Shown here: positions 18,993-28,778 of the stretch, piece by piece
Position numbering within the stretch: the stretch's first letter is position 1
Layout of the letters: each line of letters starts with the position of its first letter
NCBI RefSeq assembly: GCF_040530035.1
Contig: NZ_JBEWCD010000001.1
Coordinates: 1 to 64,000, forward strand
Reading direction: 5' to 3'
DNA length: 64,000 bases
DNA from: Roseibium sp. HPY-6
GTDB lineage: Bacteria; Pseudomonadota; Alphaproteobacteria; Rhizobiales; Stappiaceae
Translations under genes and position numbers: made by a program
The notes under the pieces: model-generated
Told to the model about the DNA's origin: nothing
Seen by the model: the letters and a program-made list of their open reading frames with translations, nothing else
The model's database searches: none

Positions 18993-19790
18993 CTAGTCTT
19001 CGTTGCGCGGCGTACAAAAACGCCGGTCTTCCTTTTCCAGAATGAAGTCCGTTACGGTCTTCACCAGGGGTTGATCGCCCGTTTCCTGCGCAAGTGTTTC
19101 TGCGCGGCTACGGAGCGTGCCTTCCTCGCTCTCAAACAATGTCCGATAAGCGGCGCGCAGAGCATGGATCTGCTCGCGCGGGAAACCTTTGCGCTTAAGC
19201 CCAATGAGATTCAGTCCGGCAAGCCGTGCTCTGTCACCTATGACGGACCCGAAAGGAATGACGTCAAACTCAACGCCCGTCATACCACCGACAATCGCAC
19301 CAGTCCCGATACGCGACCATTGCCGAACTGCGCTCAATCCACCAAGGATGACAAAATCATCGAGTTCAACGTGACCCGCCAGCGTTGCGTTGTTCGCCAA
19401 TATGGCATTGTTTCCAACCTGGCAATCATGGCCAATGTGGGAACCCATCATGAAAAGGCCATTGTCCCCGACCTTGGTCAGGCCACCACCGCCCTCGGTC
19501 CCCGGGCTCATGGTTACATGTTCGCGGATCTGGTTGTTCGAGCCAATTTCAAGTCGTGTCACCTCGCCTGCGAACTTGAGATCCTGTGGTTTGTGCCCGA
19601 TGCTCGCAAACGGAAAAATGTGGGTTCCAGCCCCCACCGTCGTATGTCCCGCGACCACGACATGTGCCTCAAGGATCACGCCCTCAGCGAGACTCACGTT
19701 CGGTCCGACGATTGAATAAGGACCGATGCGAGCTCCCTCGCCGATCACGGCCCCGTCTTCAACGATGGCCGTTGGATGTATTTGTGTCAT
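18993..19790 (-). CDS. lpxA: UDP-N-acetylglucosamine acyltransferase
   Basis: The 265-residue enzyme performs the first committed step of lipid A synthesis, O-acylation of UDP-GlcNAc from hydroxyacyl-ACP. It is a left-handed beta-helix of hexapeptide repeats ('AVIGEGARIGPYSIVGPNVSLAEGVILEAHVVVAGHTTVG'), with the catalytic His in the 'MGSHIGHDCQVGNNAILAN' segment and the C-terminal helical domain 'GLNLIGLKRKGFPREQIHALRAAYRTLF'. Length is normal. The ATG at 19790 lies six bases after the fabZ stop. Confidence 0.97.
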   Translation of the reverse strand: MTQIHPTAIVEDGAVIGEGARIGPYSIVGPNVSLAEGVILEAHVVVAGHTTVGAGTHIFPFASIGHKPQDLKFAGEVTRLEIGSNNQIREHVTMSPGTEGGGGLTKVGDNGLFMMGSHIGHDCQVGNNAILANNATLAGHVELDDFVILGGLSAVRQWSRIGTGAIVGGMTGVEFDVIPFGSVIGDRARLAGLNLIGLKRKGFPREQIHALRAAYRTLFESEEGTLRSRAETLAQETGDQPLVKTVTDFILEKEDRRFCTPRNED

Positions 19791-19796
19791 ATGTCC

Positions 19797-20261
19797 TCAC
19801 GCATCTACCAGCATGGCGCTGACTTCTGCTTCCGCAACCTTTGTTCCGTTCACCTGAGCGACGGCATCGAATTTCCAGATATTGGAGCGTTGCTTGATTT
19901 TCTTTACGTGGAAATGCACCTGGTCCCCGGGTTCCACGGGTTTGCGAAACTTGGCCTTGTCGATGGTCATGAAGTAGACCAGCTGCGGTGGTGCATCGCT
20001 TCCACGAGCATGAACACACAACGCACCGGCCGTCTGCGCCATCGCCTCGATGAGCAAAACACCCGGAAACACCGGTCTTTCCGGAAAATGACCAATGAAA
20101 TGCGGTTCGTTGATGGTGACGTTCTTTATTCCAATGCAACTGTTATCGCCATCCATCTCAATGATTTTGTCGATAAGCAGGAAAGGATACCTATGCGGCA
20201 GAAGCTTCATGATCCTCATGATGTCTGCGCTGGCAAGCGTCTTTTGTTCTGCGTCTTCCAT
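19797..20261 (-). CDS. fabZ: 3-hydroxyacyl-[acyl-carrier-protein] dehydratase FabZ
   Basis: This is a hot-dog-fold dehydratase (154 residues) of fatty-acid elongation that competes with LpxA for hydroxyacyl-ACP. It shows '[18 protein letters not shown]', the catalytic His in '[26 protein letters not shown]' and the catalytic Glu of the same helix ('IEAMAQ'). It lies between lpxD and lpxA as in most Gram-negatives, which ties fatty-acid and lipid A supply together. Confidence 0.97.
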   Translation of the reverse strand: MEDAEQKTLASADIMRIMKLLPHRYPFLLIDKIIEMDGDNSCIGIKNVTINEPHFIGHFPERPVFPGVLLIEAMAQTAGALCVHARGSDAPPQLVYFMTIDKAKFRKPVEPGDQVHFHVKKIKQRSNIWKFDAVAQVNGTKVAEAEVSAMLVDA

Positions 20262-20312
20262 GAAGTGCCCCTTGGCGGATTAACTCCGTAAAGTTCTAGT
20301 TCGTCAGCCCGT

Positions 20313-21350
20313 TTACGATCCGTTGCCGCGTTCTGCAAGCTTTCTAACAGCAGCAACCTCTCTGAACCACTGCTTTACCGGTTTGGCAGGCGTCCCGCCA
20401 TATCGGCCACCTGGCGCCAGATCCTCGCTGACCACACTGACAGCAGCAATCTGTGCACCCATTCCGATGGTTACGTGGCCGCGCACACCCGTCTGCCCGC
20501 CGATCGCGACAAAGTCTTCCAGCGTGCAGCTCCCGGACAACCCGACCTGAGACACCAGAACGCAGTGTCGCCCGACGATCACGTTGTGACCTATCTGAAC
20601 CTGATTGTCGATTTTCGTGCCTTCGCCAATCATTGTGTCCCGGTTGGCACCACGGTCGATCGTCGTGTTGGCCCCGATTTCCACATCGTCCTGGATAATT
20701 ACGCGCCCTATCTGCGGGACTTTCAGGTGACCTTCCTGGCCCATCGCATAACCAAATCCATCCTGGCCACAGCATACGCCAGGATGAAGGGCCACCCGGT
20801 TCCCCAAGACAGAATGCTGAACCGTGGAATTCGCACCGATTACGCAATCGCGTCCAATTTTCGTGCCGCGACCGATCACGGCATTCGCCCTAACCACTGT
20901 ACCGGATCCGATTTCAACATCCGCGCCGATGATCGCCCCCGGTTCAACCGTAACATTTTCCTCCAGCACCGCGGTCGGGTCAACGACGGCCCGCTCTGAT
21001 ATACCTGTGTGTTTGGTGTCTTTGGGCGACATCGCCTCCGGATAGAGCTTGGCAAGAACCTGCGCCCAGGAGCGGTAGGCGTCGGGACACACAAGAACGG
21101 CCACCCCCTCTGGCACCTTGTCCTTGTGTCTCTTGCCAACAAGACACGCAGTCGCGCCCGTCGCCTCAAGTTGCTTCAGGTAAGCAGTGTTATCAAAAAA
21201 CACCAGGGCTCCCTCGCCGGCATCTTCAAGCGGAGCGACCTCGGAAACTTCAAGATCTTCGTGCCCGCGAACGAGCTCTGCATTTGCCCATTCGGCAATG
21301 GTTTTTAGCGAAACAGGATCGGGTACTTCAAAGAACCTCGGCTCGGACAT
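20313..21350 (-). CDS. lpxD: UDP-3-O-(3-hydroxyacyl)glucosamine N-acyltransferase
   Basis: The 345-residue enzyme carries out the third step of lipid A synthesis, N-acylation. An N-terminal uridine-binding domain ('RFFEVPDPVSLKTIAEWANAEL') precedes a hexapeptide beta-helix, with the catalytic region 'GQDGFGYAMGQEGHLKVPQIGRVIIQDDVEIGANTTIDRG' and the C-terminal helix 'PVKQWFREVAAVRKLAER'. I start it at the ATG at 21350 (MSEPRFFEV), preceded by AAGGATGAG; the longer in-frame extension is not family-like. A terminator separates it from bamA, so it probably has its own promoter. Confidence 0.96.
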   Translation of the reverse strand: MSEPRFFEVPDPVSLKTIAEWANAELVRGHEDLEVSEVAPLEDAGEGALVFFDNTAYLKQLEATGATACLVGKRHKDKVPEGVAVLVCPDAYRSWAQVLAKLYPEAMSPKDTKHTGISERAVVDPTAVLEENVTVEPGAIIGADVEIGSGTVVRANAVIGRGTKIGRDCVIGANSTVQHSVLGNRVALHPGVCCGQDGFGYAMGQEGHLKVPQIGRVIIQDDVEIGANTTIDRGANRDTMIGEGTKIDNQVQIGHNVIVGRHCVLVSQVGLSGSCTLEDFVAIGGQTGVRGHVTIGMGAQIAAVSVVSEDLAPGGRYGGTPAKPVKQWFREVAAVRKLAERGNGS

Positions 21351-21374
21351 GGTCTCATCCTTGTAGAAAGCCAA

Positions 21375-21405
21375 CAAAAAAGGCCGCCGTAGGACCCGGC
21401 GGCCG
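21375..21405 (-). terminator. Intrinsic terminator between bamA and lpxD
   Basis: On the minus strand CGGCCGCCGG is separated by seven bases from CGGCGGCC (stem 21382-21389 / 21397-21404), followed by a run of six U (21376-21381). It ends the bamA transcript 26 bases after its stop. Confidence 0.88.
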
Positions 21406-21429
21406 TTTTCTAACGCAATTGACCACAGT

Positions 21430-23811
21430 TTAGAAGCGGGTACCACCACTCAGTCTGAACAACTGCGTTTTGTCCGAGTCTTCTTTCACAAGCGGATAAG
21501 CGAAATCGGCGCGAATGGGCCCGAATGGCGACCGCCAGCGGATACCCGCACCCACAGATGCCCTGATCGACAAATCATTGGAGTCGATGCGACCGCCATT
21601 GTTTTCGACAAGGTTCACAAGATCACTGTCGGCATCCCATAGGGAACCTGCATCAGCAAAGACCGCACCACTCAGGCCCAGTTCCTTGGGAATGATCGGG
21701 AACGGGAACGTGCCTTCGGCCGTCGCAGCGAAGAAGAACCGGCCTCCGATCGCATCGTCAGTCGACGCGTCACGCGGTCCGATGCCCTGGTTTTCGAAGC
21801 CGCGCACCAGATTGCCACCAAGCATGAACTGCTCGGAGACCCGCAGCCGCTCGTCGCCAATCGCCATGATGTTGCCGCCGCGAACCCGGAGACTTCCAAC
21901 CAGACCATAGTCGGCCAGGATTTCCTTGTAGGCACGCGCCTGGGCTTCCGTCTTGATATAGTAGCTGTCGCCGCCGAGACCAGCGAACTGCTGACCGAAC
22001 GAGGCGAAGAAGCCGTCGGAAGGATCTATGTTCCTGTCAAGAGTGTTGTAACGCAGATCATAGCCAACAAGAGACGTCAGAAAAGTACCGAGCGAGTCAC
22101 AAACTGCAAGCGAGAGATTGTTCGTATTACAGTTGTTGATGCTCGTAGACTGGCTGTCCGGGTCCGAGTTCTCTTCCTGGAAGATGTTGTAGAACAACCG
22201 CAGGGTTAGCTCTTCTTCGCGAAGCGGAAGTGTGAAACCAAAGCCACCACCTGTCTTCTTCTGGTCAAAGGACCGAAAATCGTTGGCATCGTCTACACGC
22301 CGGTAGACATCAAGGTCCAAGGCAACGCGACGCCCTAGGAAAAACGGCTCGACGAAGCGGAATTCATAGGACTGGGTATCTGTACCGCCACCGATCGAAA
22401 GCTTCACGAATTGTCCGCGGCCGAGGAAGTTTTTCTCGGTCAGGGAAACGTCACCGATGATGCCGTCAACCGTCGAATAACCCACACCGAAAGAAATCTC
22501 GCCGGTCGGCTTTTCTTCCACACGCACGTTCACGACGACACGGTCCGGCGCACTTCCCTGCTGGGTCGTGATCGAAACATTTTCGAAGAAGCCAAGATTG
22601 CGCAAACGGCGTTCGGCCTTGTCTACAAGCGCCCTGTTGAAGGCATCACCTTCGACAATATCAAACTCACGACGGATAACGTATTCCCGTGTCCGGTCGT
22701 TTCCGATGATGTTGATCCGCTCGATGTAAGCACGCGGGCCTTCTTCGATGTAATAGATCAGCGAGATCGTGTTGTCGTCGTAGTTGCGCGAACCCCTGGG
22801 GCGCACTCTGGCGAAGGCATAACCTTCTTCAGACACCCGCAACGTGATCTCTTCAACCGATTGCTCAACGCGCAGGGAGTTGAAGGTCTGCCCGCTTCGC
22901 GTCCGGACCAGCCTGCGCAGATCCTCAGGATCGACCTCAGCAATGGTCGAAACGAGTTCGACATCGCCCACTTTATATTTCTCACCTTCGTCAACGGTGA
23001 ATGTGACGTAGAAGATGTTCTGCTCGCGGTCGAGATCGGCGCTGACCGAAACGATGCGGAAATCCGCATAACCCTTTTGATTGTAGTAGCGACGCAGCAA
23101 TTCCTCGTCGGCGGCCAGGCGATCCGGATCATAGGTGTCGGTGCTGCGAAGAAAGCTCAGCAGTCCACTCTCACGTGTGCGGATAACATCCCGAAGACGT
23201 CCGTCACTGAACGCTTTGTTACCGATGAAGCTGATGCGCTCAACACCGGTCTTGGCGCCCTCATTGATTTCAAACACCAGATCGACGCGGTTCTGACCGC
23301 GATCGATGATCTGAGGCTCTACAGATGCGCCGAACCGTCCGGAACGCCTGTACGATTCCAGAATGTTCTGCACATCGGCCTGGACGCGAGCACGCGAGAG
23401 GGTCGTTCTCGGCTGCGAACGGATAGATGTCTCGAGCGCGTTGTCCTTGATCTTCTTATTGCCCTCGAACGAAACCCTGTTGATGATCGGATTTTCCGAA
23501 ACGGTGACAATGACCGTGCTGCCACGCGGGGTGATGTCTACAGTGGCAAAAAGACCTGTTGCATAAAGCGCCTTCAAGGATTCATCGACATCGAAAGCGC
23601 TGTACGAGCGCCCCGGAACGATCGTCATGTAACTTATGACGGTTTCATCCTCGATACGGGTGTTGCCCTGCACCTGAATGCTTCTTGCGACAGCCGCTTC
23701 CGCAACACTGACAAACGACAGCTGCCCCGCCAATTGAGGCACTGCTGACCCGATCGAAAAAATAGCCGCTACAAAAAATACGGCTCGTGTAAGTTTCTGC
23801 AATCGCTGCAT
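21430..23811 (-). CDS. bamA: Outer membrane protein assembly factor BamA
   Basis: This Omp85 protein of about 793 residues inserts beta-barrels into the outer membrane as core of the BAM complex. A signal peptide (MQRLQKLTRAVFFVAAIF..., cleaved near 'SVAEAA') is followed by five POTRA domains (about 45-390; for example 'IQVQGNTRIEDETVISYM', 'VSFEGNKKIKDNALE', 'ISFIGNKAFSDGRLRDVI', 'INIIGNDRTREYVIRREF'). The C-terminal barrel (about 410-793) has the loop-6 signature 'NLVRGFENQGIGPRD' and ends in 'LSGGTRF' with the terminal Phe. I start at the ATG at 23811, which puts the signal peptide first. It follows rseP and is closed by a terminator. Confidence 0.97.
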   Translation of the reverse strand: MQRLQKLTRAVFFVAAIFSIGSAVPQLAGQLSFVSVAEAAVARSIQVQGNTRIEDETVISYMTIVPGRSYSAFDVDESLKALYATGLFATVDITPRGSTVIVTVSENPIINRVSFEGNKKIKDNALETSIRSQPRTTLSRARVQADVQNILESYRRSGRFGASVEPQIIDRGQNRVDLVFEINEGAKTGVERISFIGNKAFSDGRLRDVIRTRESGLLSFLRSTDTYDPDRLAADEELLRRYYNQKGYADFRIVSVSADLDREQNIFYVTFTVDEGEKYKVGDVELVSTIAEVDPEDLRRLVRTRSGQTFNSLRVEQSVEEITLRVSEEGYAFARVRPRGSRNYDDNTISLIYYIEEGPRAYIERINIIGNDRTREYVIRREFDIVEGDAFNRALVDKAERRLRNLGFFENVSITTQQGSAPDRVVVNVRVEEKPTGEISFGVGYSTVDGIIGDVSLTEKNFLGRGQFVKLSIGGGTDTQSYEFRFVEPFFLGRRVALDLDVYRRVDDANDFRSFDQKKTGGGFGFTLPLREEELTLRLFYNIFQEENSDPDSQSTSINNCNTNNLSLAVCDSLGTFLTSLVGYDLRYNTLDRNIDPSDGFFASFGQQFAGLGGDSYYIKTEAQARAYKEILADYGLVGSLRVRGGNIMAIGDERLRVSEQFMLGGNLVRGFENQGIGPRDASTDDAIGGRFFFAATAEGTFPFPIIPKELGLSGAVFADAGSLWDADSDLVNLVENNGGRIDSNDLSIRASVGAGIRWRSPFGPIRADFAYPLVKEDSDKTQLFRLSGGTRF

Positions 23812-23974
23812 TATTGCGCTATGCCTTTTTTTAGTACCCCATCCGAAGAACCTGCACTCACCCAAGCAGATTCTTGGAACCGACGAACGTTTTATAGGTT
23901 TTTGCCGATAACGCAACTGCCGTTCGAGGCTGAAAGCGATTTAGTCTGAAGACGTTGCGTCTATGTCACGGCTG

Positions 23975-25117
23975 TCAGGAATCGTTTGATACGAGACGCA
24001 AGATATCCCTCCAGGTTACAAAAACCATAAGCATAAGTACCAAGCCCAAACCGATGCGGAATCCGACGTCCTGAACACGCTCGCTGAGCGGTTTTCCACG
24101 CAGCGCTTCGGCGGCGTAAAACACCAGGTGTCCGCCGTCGAGGATCGGCACCGGCGCCAGATTGATCAACCCGATGCTGACGGACAAAACCGCAGCCAAG
24201 GAAATCAGCGGAATAATGCCGTGCTCGGCAACTTTTCCGGAAATTTCGGCAACACGGATCGGGCCACCCAACTGGTCAGCGGACTGCCGCTGTGTAATCA
24301 CACCCCAGATGTAACTGACCGTACCGTCCATGATCCGGTAGGTTTCCTTGGCGCCCTCAGCCAATGCGCCAAGCGGGCTGTATTGGATGCGGACCACGTT
24401 TTCAGGATCCGCACTGCCCCTCAGTCCAATGTCCCCGGCCATCTGCCGCTCGCCAAAGAAAACTTCCTTTTCCTTGGCATCAGGTGTCACCGTAAGATCG
24501 ACGAGCTCGCCGCCGCGGTCCACTTCGAACACAAGCGGCGTGTTGGCACTCATGAGAACGATTTGCCGCAGCTCTCCGAAGGTGTGAATCTCACGGCCGT
24601 CAATTTGCTTTACAACGTCACCGGCAAGTATGCCGCCGCGCGCAGCGGCACCATCAGGGAAAACCTCTTCGACAACCGGGACAAGCCCTTGTTTTCCGGC
24701 CGACGCGAACAAGGCTCCGAATATCGCTATCGCGAGCAGAAAATTGGCAATCGGACCTGCAGCAACAATCGCCGCACGTTGCCAGACAGGTTTTGCGATG
24801 AAGGCTGTTTTGCGTTCTTCTTCACTCATGTTTGCAATGAGTTCGCGGTTCGGAACACTGGCCGCGTTTTCGTCGCCGGCAAATTTCACATAGCCGCCAA
24901 GCGGAATCATGCACAATTTCCAGCGTGTACCCCTCTTGTCATTCCAGCCGAAGATTTCGCGACCGAAACCAACAGCGAATGCATCAACCTTTACGCTGCA
25001 CCAACGCGCGACGGCGAAGTGCCCAAGCTCATGGAAAAAAACCACAATTGTCAAAACAAACAGGAAGGGAATGATCGTTCCGACAATGAGGGAGTAAGCA
25101 GAAACTATGAGATCCAT
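23975..25117 (-). CDS. rseP: RIP metalloprotease RseP
   Basis: This site-2 protease family zinc metalloprotease (380 residues) cleaves membrane substrates such as anti-sigma factors and leftover signal peptides. The first helix carries the zinc motif 'FFHELGHFAVARWCSVKVDAFAVGFG'. One PDZ domain (about 135-230, 'GGILAGDVVKQIDGREIHTFGELRQIV') and the C-terminal 'LINLAPVPILDGGHLVFYAAEALRG' third zinc-ligand motif are present. The fused E. coli RseP has two PDZ domains; here the length suggests one or one and a half, as usual in alphaproteobacteria. It lies between dxr and bamA. Confidence 0.95.
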   Translation of the reverse strand: MDLIVSAYSLIVGTIIPFLFVLTIVVFFHELGHFAVARWCSVKVDAFAVGFGREIFGWNDKRGTRWKLCMIPLGGYVKFAGDENAASVPNRELIANMSEEERKTAFIAKPVWQRAAIVAAGPIANFLLAIAIFGALFASAGKQGLVPVVEEVFPDGAAARGGILAGDVVKQIDGREIHTFGELRQIVLMSANTPLVFEVDRGGELVDLTVTPDAKEKEVFFGERQMAGDIGLRGSADPENVVRIQYSPLGALAEGAKETYRIMDGTVSYIWGVITQRQSADQLGGPIRVAEISGKVAEHGIIPLISLAAVLSVSIGLINLAPVPILDGGHLVFYAAEALRGKPLSERVQDVGFRIGLGLVLMLMVFVTWRDILRLVSNDS

Positions 25118-25217
25118 GAAGGGGCCCGATCTAACGCAACTAAGCCTTTATCGCACCACTCTATTAATAAGAGAATTACGGCGCGTTAATGGTAGGATTA
25201 TATTTATTGAAGCGACA

Positions 25218-26453
25218 TCAGTGTGATGACTGCCGCGTCGCGATCCATTCTAGGGTCTTTTCCCGCGCTTCCCAATCCAGAGCAATGACGTCTTCAACAC
25301 TTTTTGAAGCCGACAACCTACCTGACCCTTCAAGGTGGTCCAGAACAGCGTCTATCGCCGCGGAAATCTCCAGGAAACCGATTTTCCTATTGAGAAAAGC
25401 ATCAACGGCAATCTCGTCGGCAGCGTTCATTGCGGCAGGTGAAGCACCGCCTGCCCGCATGGCGTCTAGCGCTGTTCGCAATGCAGGGAAGCGGTCGGGA
25501 TCCGGCTTTTCGAATGTCAACGTCCCAAGCTCAGCGAGATCCAGGCGCTTTACGGCGACCGGCATGCGTCTTGGAAACGCCAGGCAATGTGCGATGGGTG
25601 TTCGCATGTCCGGGCTTCCCATTTGCGCAAGCAGGGAGCCGTCCTTGTACTGCACAAGGCCATGCACCGCAGACTGGGGGTGAACAAGAATATCCAACTG
25701 CGCTTGGTCAACTGGGAAAAGATGCGATGCTTCAATCACTTCCAATCCTTTGTTCATCATGCTTGCACTGTCGATTGTGATCCTAGCACCCATATCCCAG
25801 TTGGGATGTTTCAAGGCCTGTTCCGGCGTGACATTCGCCATGTCAGCTTTCGACCAGGATCTGAAAGGCCCGCCCGATGCCGTCAGGATGACTTTCTCGA
25901 TCTGATCAGCCTGCGCGTTCTCGAAAACCTGAAAAATAGCATTGTGTTCACTGTCGACCGGGAGTAGCTCCGCGCCCGTCTCGCGGACCCGCGCCATGAA
26001 GAGATCTCCGGCACACACCAGGCATTCCTTGTTGGCAAGCGCAATGCGCCTTCCAGTCTGAATGGCACGAAAAGTCGGCTGCAGGCCCGCGGCCCCGACA
26101 ATCGCGCCGACGACGAGATCGGTTTCGCGATCGACCGCATCATTCACCGCGTTGCTGCCGGCAGCCGTTTCAATGCCCTTTCCAGCCAGTCTTTCAACCA
26201 GTTCGCCGTATCGGTCTTCTTCTGCAAGAACCGCAAGGGAAGCATTCAGGCGTATTGCCAGGTCAGCGAGCCCCTGCGCGTTCCTGTTTGCAACAAGGGC
26301 GACGACCTCGAAGCGGTCCGGATTTCGCTCGATAAGGTCAGCAAGACTTTGACCAATGGAGCCTGTCGCCCCAAGAACAGTTATTTTGACGGTGTCCTGC
26401 CCGTTCGACTGTTCGGCTTGAGACCACTTCGACACTTCCCCAACCTTAACCAA
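25218..26453 (-). CDS. dxr: 1-deoxy-D-xylulose-5-phosphate reductoisomerase
   Basis: The second enzyme of the MEP isoprenoid pathway, it converts DXP to MEP with NADPH. Visible are the Rossmann motif 'VKITVLGATGSIGQSLADLIERN', the 'NKECLVCAGDLF' segment, the metal site 'LLPVDSEHNAIFQ' and the flexible loop 'TASGGPFRSWSKADMANVTPEQALKHPNWDMGARITIDSASMMNKGLEVIEA'. The open frame begins with a TTG at 26453 that overlaps the cdsA stop by eight bases and has GGGGATGGAG in front; this seems the real start because no ATG precedes the Rossmann fold. Confidence 0.95.
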   Translation of the reverse strand: MVKVGEVSKWSQAEQSNGQDTVKITVLGATGSIGQSLADLIERNPDRFEVVALVANRNAQGLADLAIRLNASLAVLAEEDRYGELVERLAGKGIETAAGSNAVNDAVDRETDLVVGAIVGAAGLQPTFRAIQTGRRIALANKECLVCAGDLFMARVRETGAELLPVDSEHNAIFQVFENAQADQIEKVILTASGGPFRSWSKADMANVTPEQALKHPNWDMGARITIDSASMMNKGLEVIEASHLFPVDQAQLDILVHPQSAVHGLVQYKDGSLLAQMGSPDMRTPIAHCLAFPRRMPVAVKRLDLAELGTLTFEKPDPDRFPALRTALDAMRAGGASPAAMNAADEIAVDAFLNRKIGFLEISAAIDAVLDHLEGSGRLSASKSVEDVIALDWEAREKTLEWIATRQSSH

Positions 26454-27288
26454 GCTCCATCCCCGCTATCGGATCCGAAATCGAACCGCCTGCAAGAAAC
26501 CCAAGAAGAACCGCGAAGATCGCGGCGGCAACCAATCCGTCCACTCGGTCCATGATGCCACCATGACCGGGAATGAGCCGGCTGGAATCCTTGACGTCGA
26601 ATCTGCGCTTAATTGCCGATTCCAGCAAATCACCAGCCTGTGACACAATCGACAGGACAATGGCCAGCCCGGCCCAGGAAACGAGATGGCTTCCTCCCGC
26701 TAACGCGACCACACCCGTGCCAAAGAGCGCCGCACAAATGAGTCCGCCGACTGCGCCAGACCAGGTCTTTTTCGGCGACACGCGCTGCCACAGTTTAGGA
26801 CCGCCAATGGCACGACCGGTAAAGTACGCAAAGATGTCTGTCGCCCAAACCACGAACATCAGGAAGAATGTGAACAGCAATCCATTTTCCCCTTCCCGGA
26901 TAACGAGAAGGGAAAATAGCGCAAGACCGCTGTAAAGAACGCCCTCGGCACCCCAGCGGCCAGCCTTGTTGAAGCCGCTCACGGCAAATGTTGCTGCGGC
27001 CCCAAGGAAAAGGACGGCAAGACCAATTTGCGGCAGCCCGGCATATTCAAGAACGGCGAGCACTACAAGCGTTAGAAGACTGATGACAGTCGCCGCATGC
27101 GCTTCGCGTGCGCCTGTAATTGTAATCCATTCCCATAGAAACAAGGTCGCGGCCAGCAAGGTCAGCAACGCAAATGCGGTTCCGCCCCAAAATGTGATAA
27201 GCAATACCAGCGGTCCAAGAATGACGGCCGAGATGAGCCGCAGCTTCAGGTCTGCAGTTTTTGTATTCGATTTTGCGCCGTCAGCCAT
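26446..27288 (-). CDS. cdsA: Phosphatidate cytidylyltransferase
   Basis: This polytopic inner-membrane enzyme (280 residues, about eight helices) makes CDP-diacylglycerol from phosphatidate and CTP, the branch point of phospholipid synthesis. The C-terminal CDS signature 'SSRLIPGHGGIMDRVDGLVAA' and the preceding 'SPKKTWSGAVGG' segment are diagnostic. The ATG at 27288 is preferred; a GTG lies directly before it. It begins 15 bases after uppS and overlaps dxr at its end, so the three genes are one transcription unit. Confidence 0.95.
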   Translation of the reverse strand: MADGAKSNTKTADLKLRLISAVILGPLVLLITFWGGTAFALLTLLAATLFLWEWITITGAREAHAATVISLLTLVVLAVLEYAGLPQIGLAVLFLGAAATFAVSGFNKAGRWGAEGVLYSGLALFSLLVIREGENGLLFTFFLMFVVWATDIFAYFTGRAIGGPKLWQRVSPKKTWSGAVGGLICAALFGTGVVALAGGSHLVSWAGLAIVLSIVSQAGDLLESAIKRRFDVKDSSRLIPGHGGIMDRVDGLVAAAIFAVLLGFLAGGSISDPIAGMELG

Positions 27289-27303
27289 CACACGGGCCGA
27301 ACA

Positions 27304-28071
27304 TCAAAGCGCCTTGGCATCAAGGCCGCCATAGCGTCGCTCGCGATTGCCAAAACACTGAAGTGCCTCGTCGAATGCCGCCTCGTCAAAGTCCGGCCAA
27401 TTCACGTCACAGAAATAGAATTCCGAGTAAGCCGCCTGCCACAGGAGAAAGTTTGAAAGGCGCATCTCTCCGCTCGTCCGGATAATCAGGTCAGGATCCG
27501 GCAACCCACCTGTATCAAGGTTTCGCGAAAACGCGTCTTCGGAGATCTCCTCGACACGCAGTTTTCCGTCTGCAACCTGTTGCGCAAGATGCTGCGCAGT
27601 GCGCACGATTTCCGAGCGCGAACCGTAGTTGAACGCGACGACAAGATCGAGGCCGGTATTTCCGCGGGTTACGTCTTCGGCTTCTTCCAGCAAGGCCAGG
27701 ATGCCCGGTTCAAGATCGCTCCTGCCACCGATTATGCGAATCCGGACATTTGCTTTGTGCAGCTCGCTGAGATCCCGTTGCACGAAGCGCTTCAGCAGTC
27801 CCATGAGAAACGACACTTCGCTCGCCGGCCGATTCCAGTTTTCGGACGAAAAACTATAGATCGTAACGATCTTCACGCCTACGTCACCAGCGTGTCTGAT
27901 AGCTGTACGCAGCGCTTCAAGTCCTTGCCGGTGCCCCTCCGTTCTCGGAAGGCCGCGCTCGGTTGCCCATCGTCCGTTGCCATCCATAATAAACGCGACA
28001 TGCTGTGGTAACCGGGTAGGACTGCCCTCGATGGCAGGTGCCTGCGGGTTGGGATTCGCGCTGACGCTCAT
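27304..28071 (-). CDS. uppS: Undecaprenyl diphosphate synthase
   Basis: The cis-prenyltransferase (255 residues) makes the C55 lipid carrier of peptidoglycan and O-antigen synthesis. It has the family motifs '[27 protein letters not shown]' with the catalytic Asp, '[13 protein letters not shown]', '[12 protein letters not shown]' and '[29 protein letters not shown]'. I use the ATG at 28071, which follows a GGGGGAG ribosome site; a TTG four codons earlier is less likely. It begins the uppS-cdsA-dxr-rseP-bamA stretch. Confidence 0.96.
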   Translation of the reverse strand: MSVSANPNPQAPAIEGSPTRLPQHVAFIMDGNGRWATERGLPRTEGHRQGLEALRTAIRHAGDVGVKIVTIYSFSSENWNRPASEVSFLMGLLKRFVQRDLSELHKANVRIRIIGGRSDLEPGILALLEEAEDVTRGNTGLDLVVAFNYGSRSEIVRTAQHLAQQVADGKLRVEEISEDAFSRNLDTGGLPDPDLIIRTSGEMRLSNFLLWQAAYSEFYFCDVNWPDFDEAAFDEALQCFGNRERRYGGLDAKAL

Positions 28072-28103
28072 TGGCTCCCCCAATTCACTGGTCCGATAGC
28101 CAA

Positions 28104-28667
28104 TCAGACCTGTGCAACTTCCTGTTCTTTTTTCTCTAGCATGGCGTCGACCTCTGCGATCATCTGATCGGTCAATTTCTGGACTTCGTCCGAAGCAACT
28201 CTGCTGTCGTCCTGCGAAATTTCACCGTCTTTCTCGGCCTTTTTCGCGTCATCCATTCCGTCGCGGCGTACGTGCCTGATCGCCACCTTCGCCTGCTCGG
28301 CATATTTGTGCGCGACCTTGATCAACTCCTGGCGCCGCTCCTGGTTCAATTCAGGGATAGGCAGGCGCAAAAGCTGACCGTCGACGACCGGATTAAGCCC
28401 GAGATTTGATTCGCGGATCGCCTTCTCCACCGCGGCAACCATGCTCTTGTCCCAAACCTGTACAGCCACCATCCTGGGCTCGGGAACGGAGACGGTCGCG
28501 ACCTGGTTGATAGGCATGGACTGTCCGTAGGCGTCAACAGAAACCGGGTCCAGCATCGAGGCCGATGCGCGACCTGTGCGAAGGCCGGCAAATTCGGTTT
28601 TCAGCACCGAGAGCGCGCCTTGCATGCGACGCTTCAAATCGTTCAGATCGACACCTTCTACCGACAT
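28104..28667 (-). CDS. frr: Ribosome recycling factor
   Basis: The 187-residue protein, together with EF-G, splits the post-termination ribosome. It starts '[49 protein letters not shown]', the typical first helix and turn, and has the core '[37 protein letters not shown]'. Its length is standard. It lies between pyrH and uppS, and a TCAGCGCG/CGCGCTGA hairpin (28708-28740) sits in the gap after pyrH. Confidence 0.97.
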   Translation of the reverse strand: MSVEGVDLNDLKRRMQGALSVLKTEFAGLRTGRASASMLDPVSVDAYGQSMPINQVATVSVPEPRMVAVQVWDKSMVAAVEKAIRESNLGLNPVVDGQLLRLPIPELNQERRQELIKVAHKYAEQAKVAIRHVRRDGMDDAKKAEKDGEISQDDSRVASDEVQKLTDQMIAEVDAMLEKKEQEVAQV

Positions 28668-28778
28668 TTTGTCCTCACTGTTCTTTTATGTGTGGCTAAA
28701 TGGAGTCTCAGCGCGCGCCAACATGGCACAAACGCGCTGAAACACAAGGGCTTGCACAAAAGATCAGGATTAAAAGTT

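Noticed and set aside
22411..23748. 445-codon plus-strand frame opposite bamA, with similar long frames opposite dnaE, nuoF and proS
   Set aside because: All mirror conserved minus-strand genes; none has a ribosome site or a recognisable domain.
25180..25194. CtrA-type site TTAA-N7-TTAA in the dxr-rseP gap and around 4800-4815
   Set aside because: Only one perfect half-site in each case; AT-rich gaps give such partial matches by chance.
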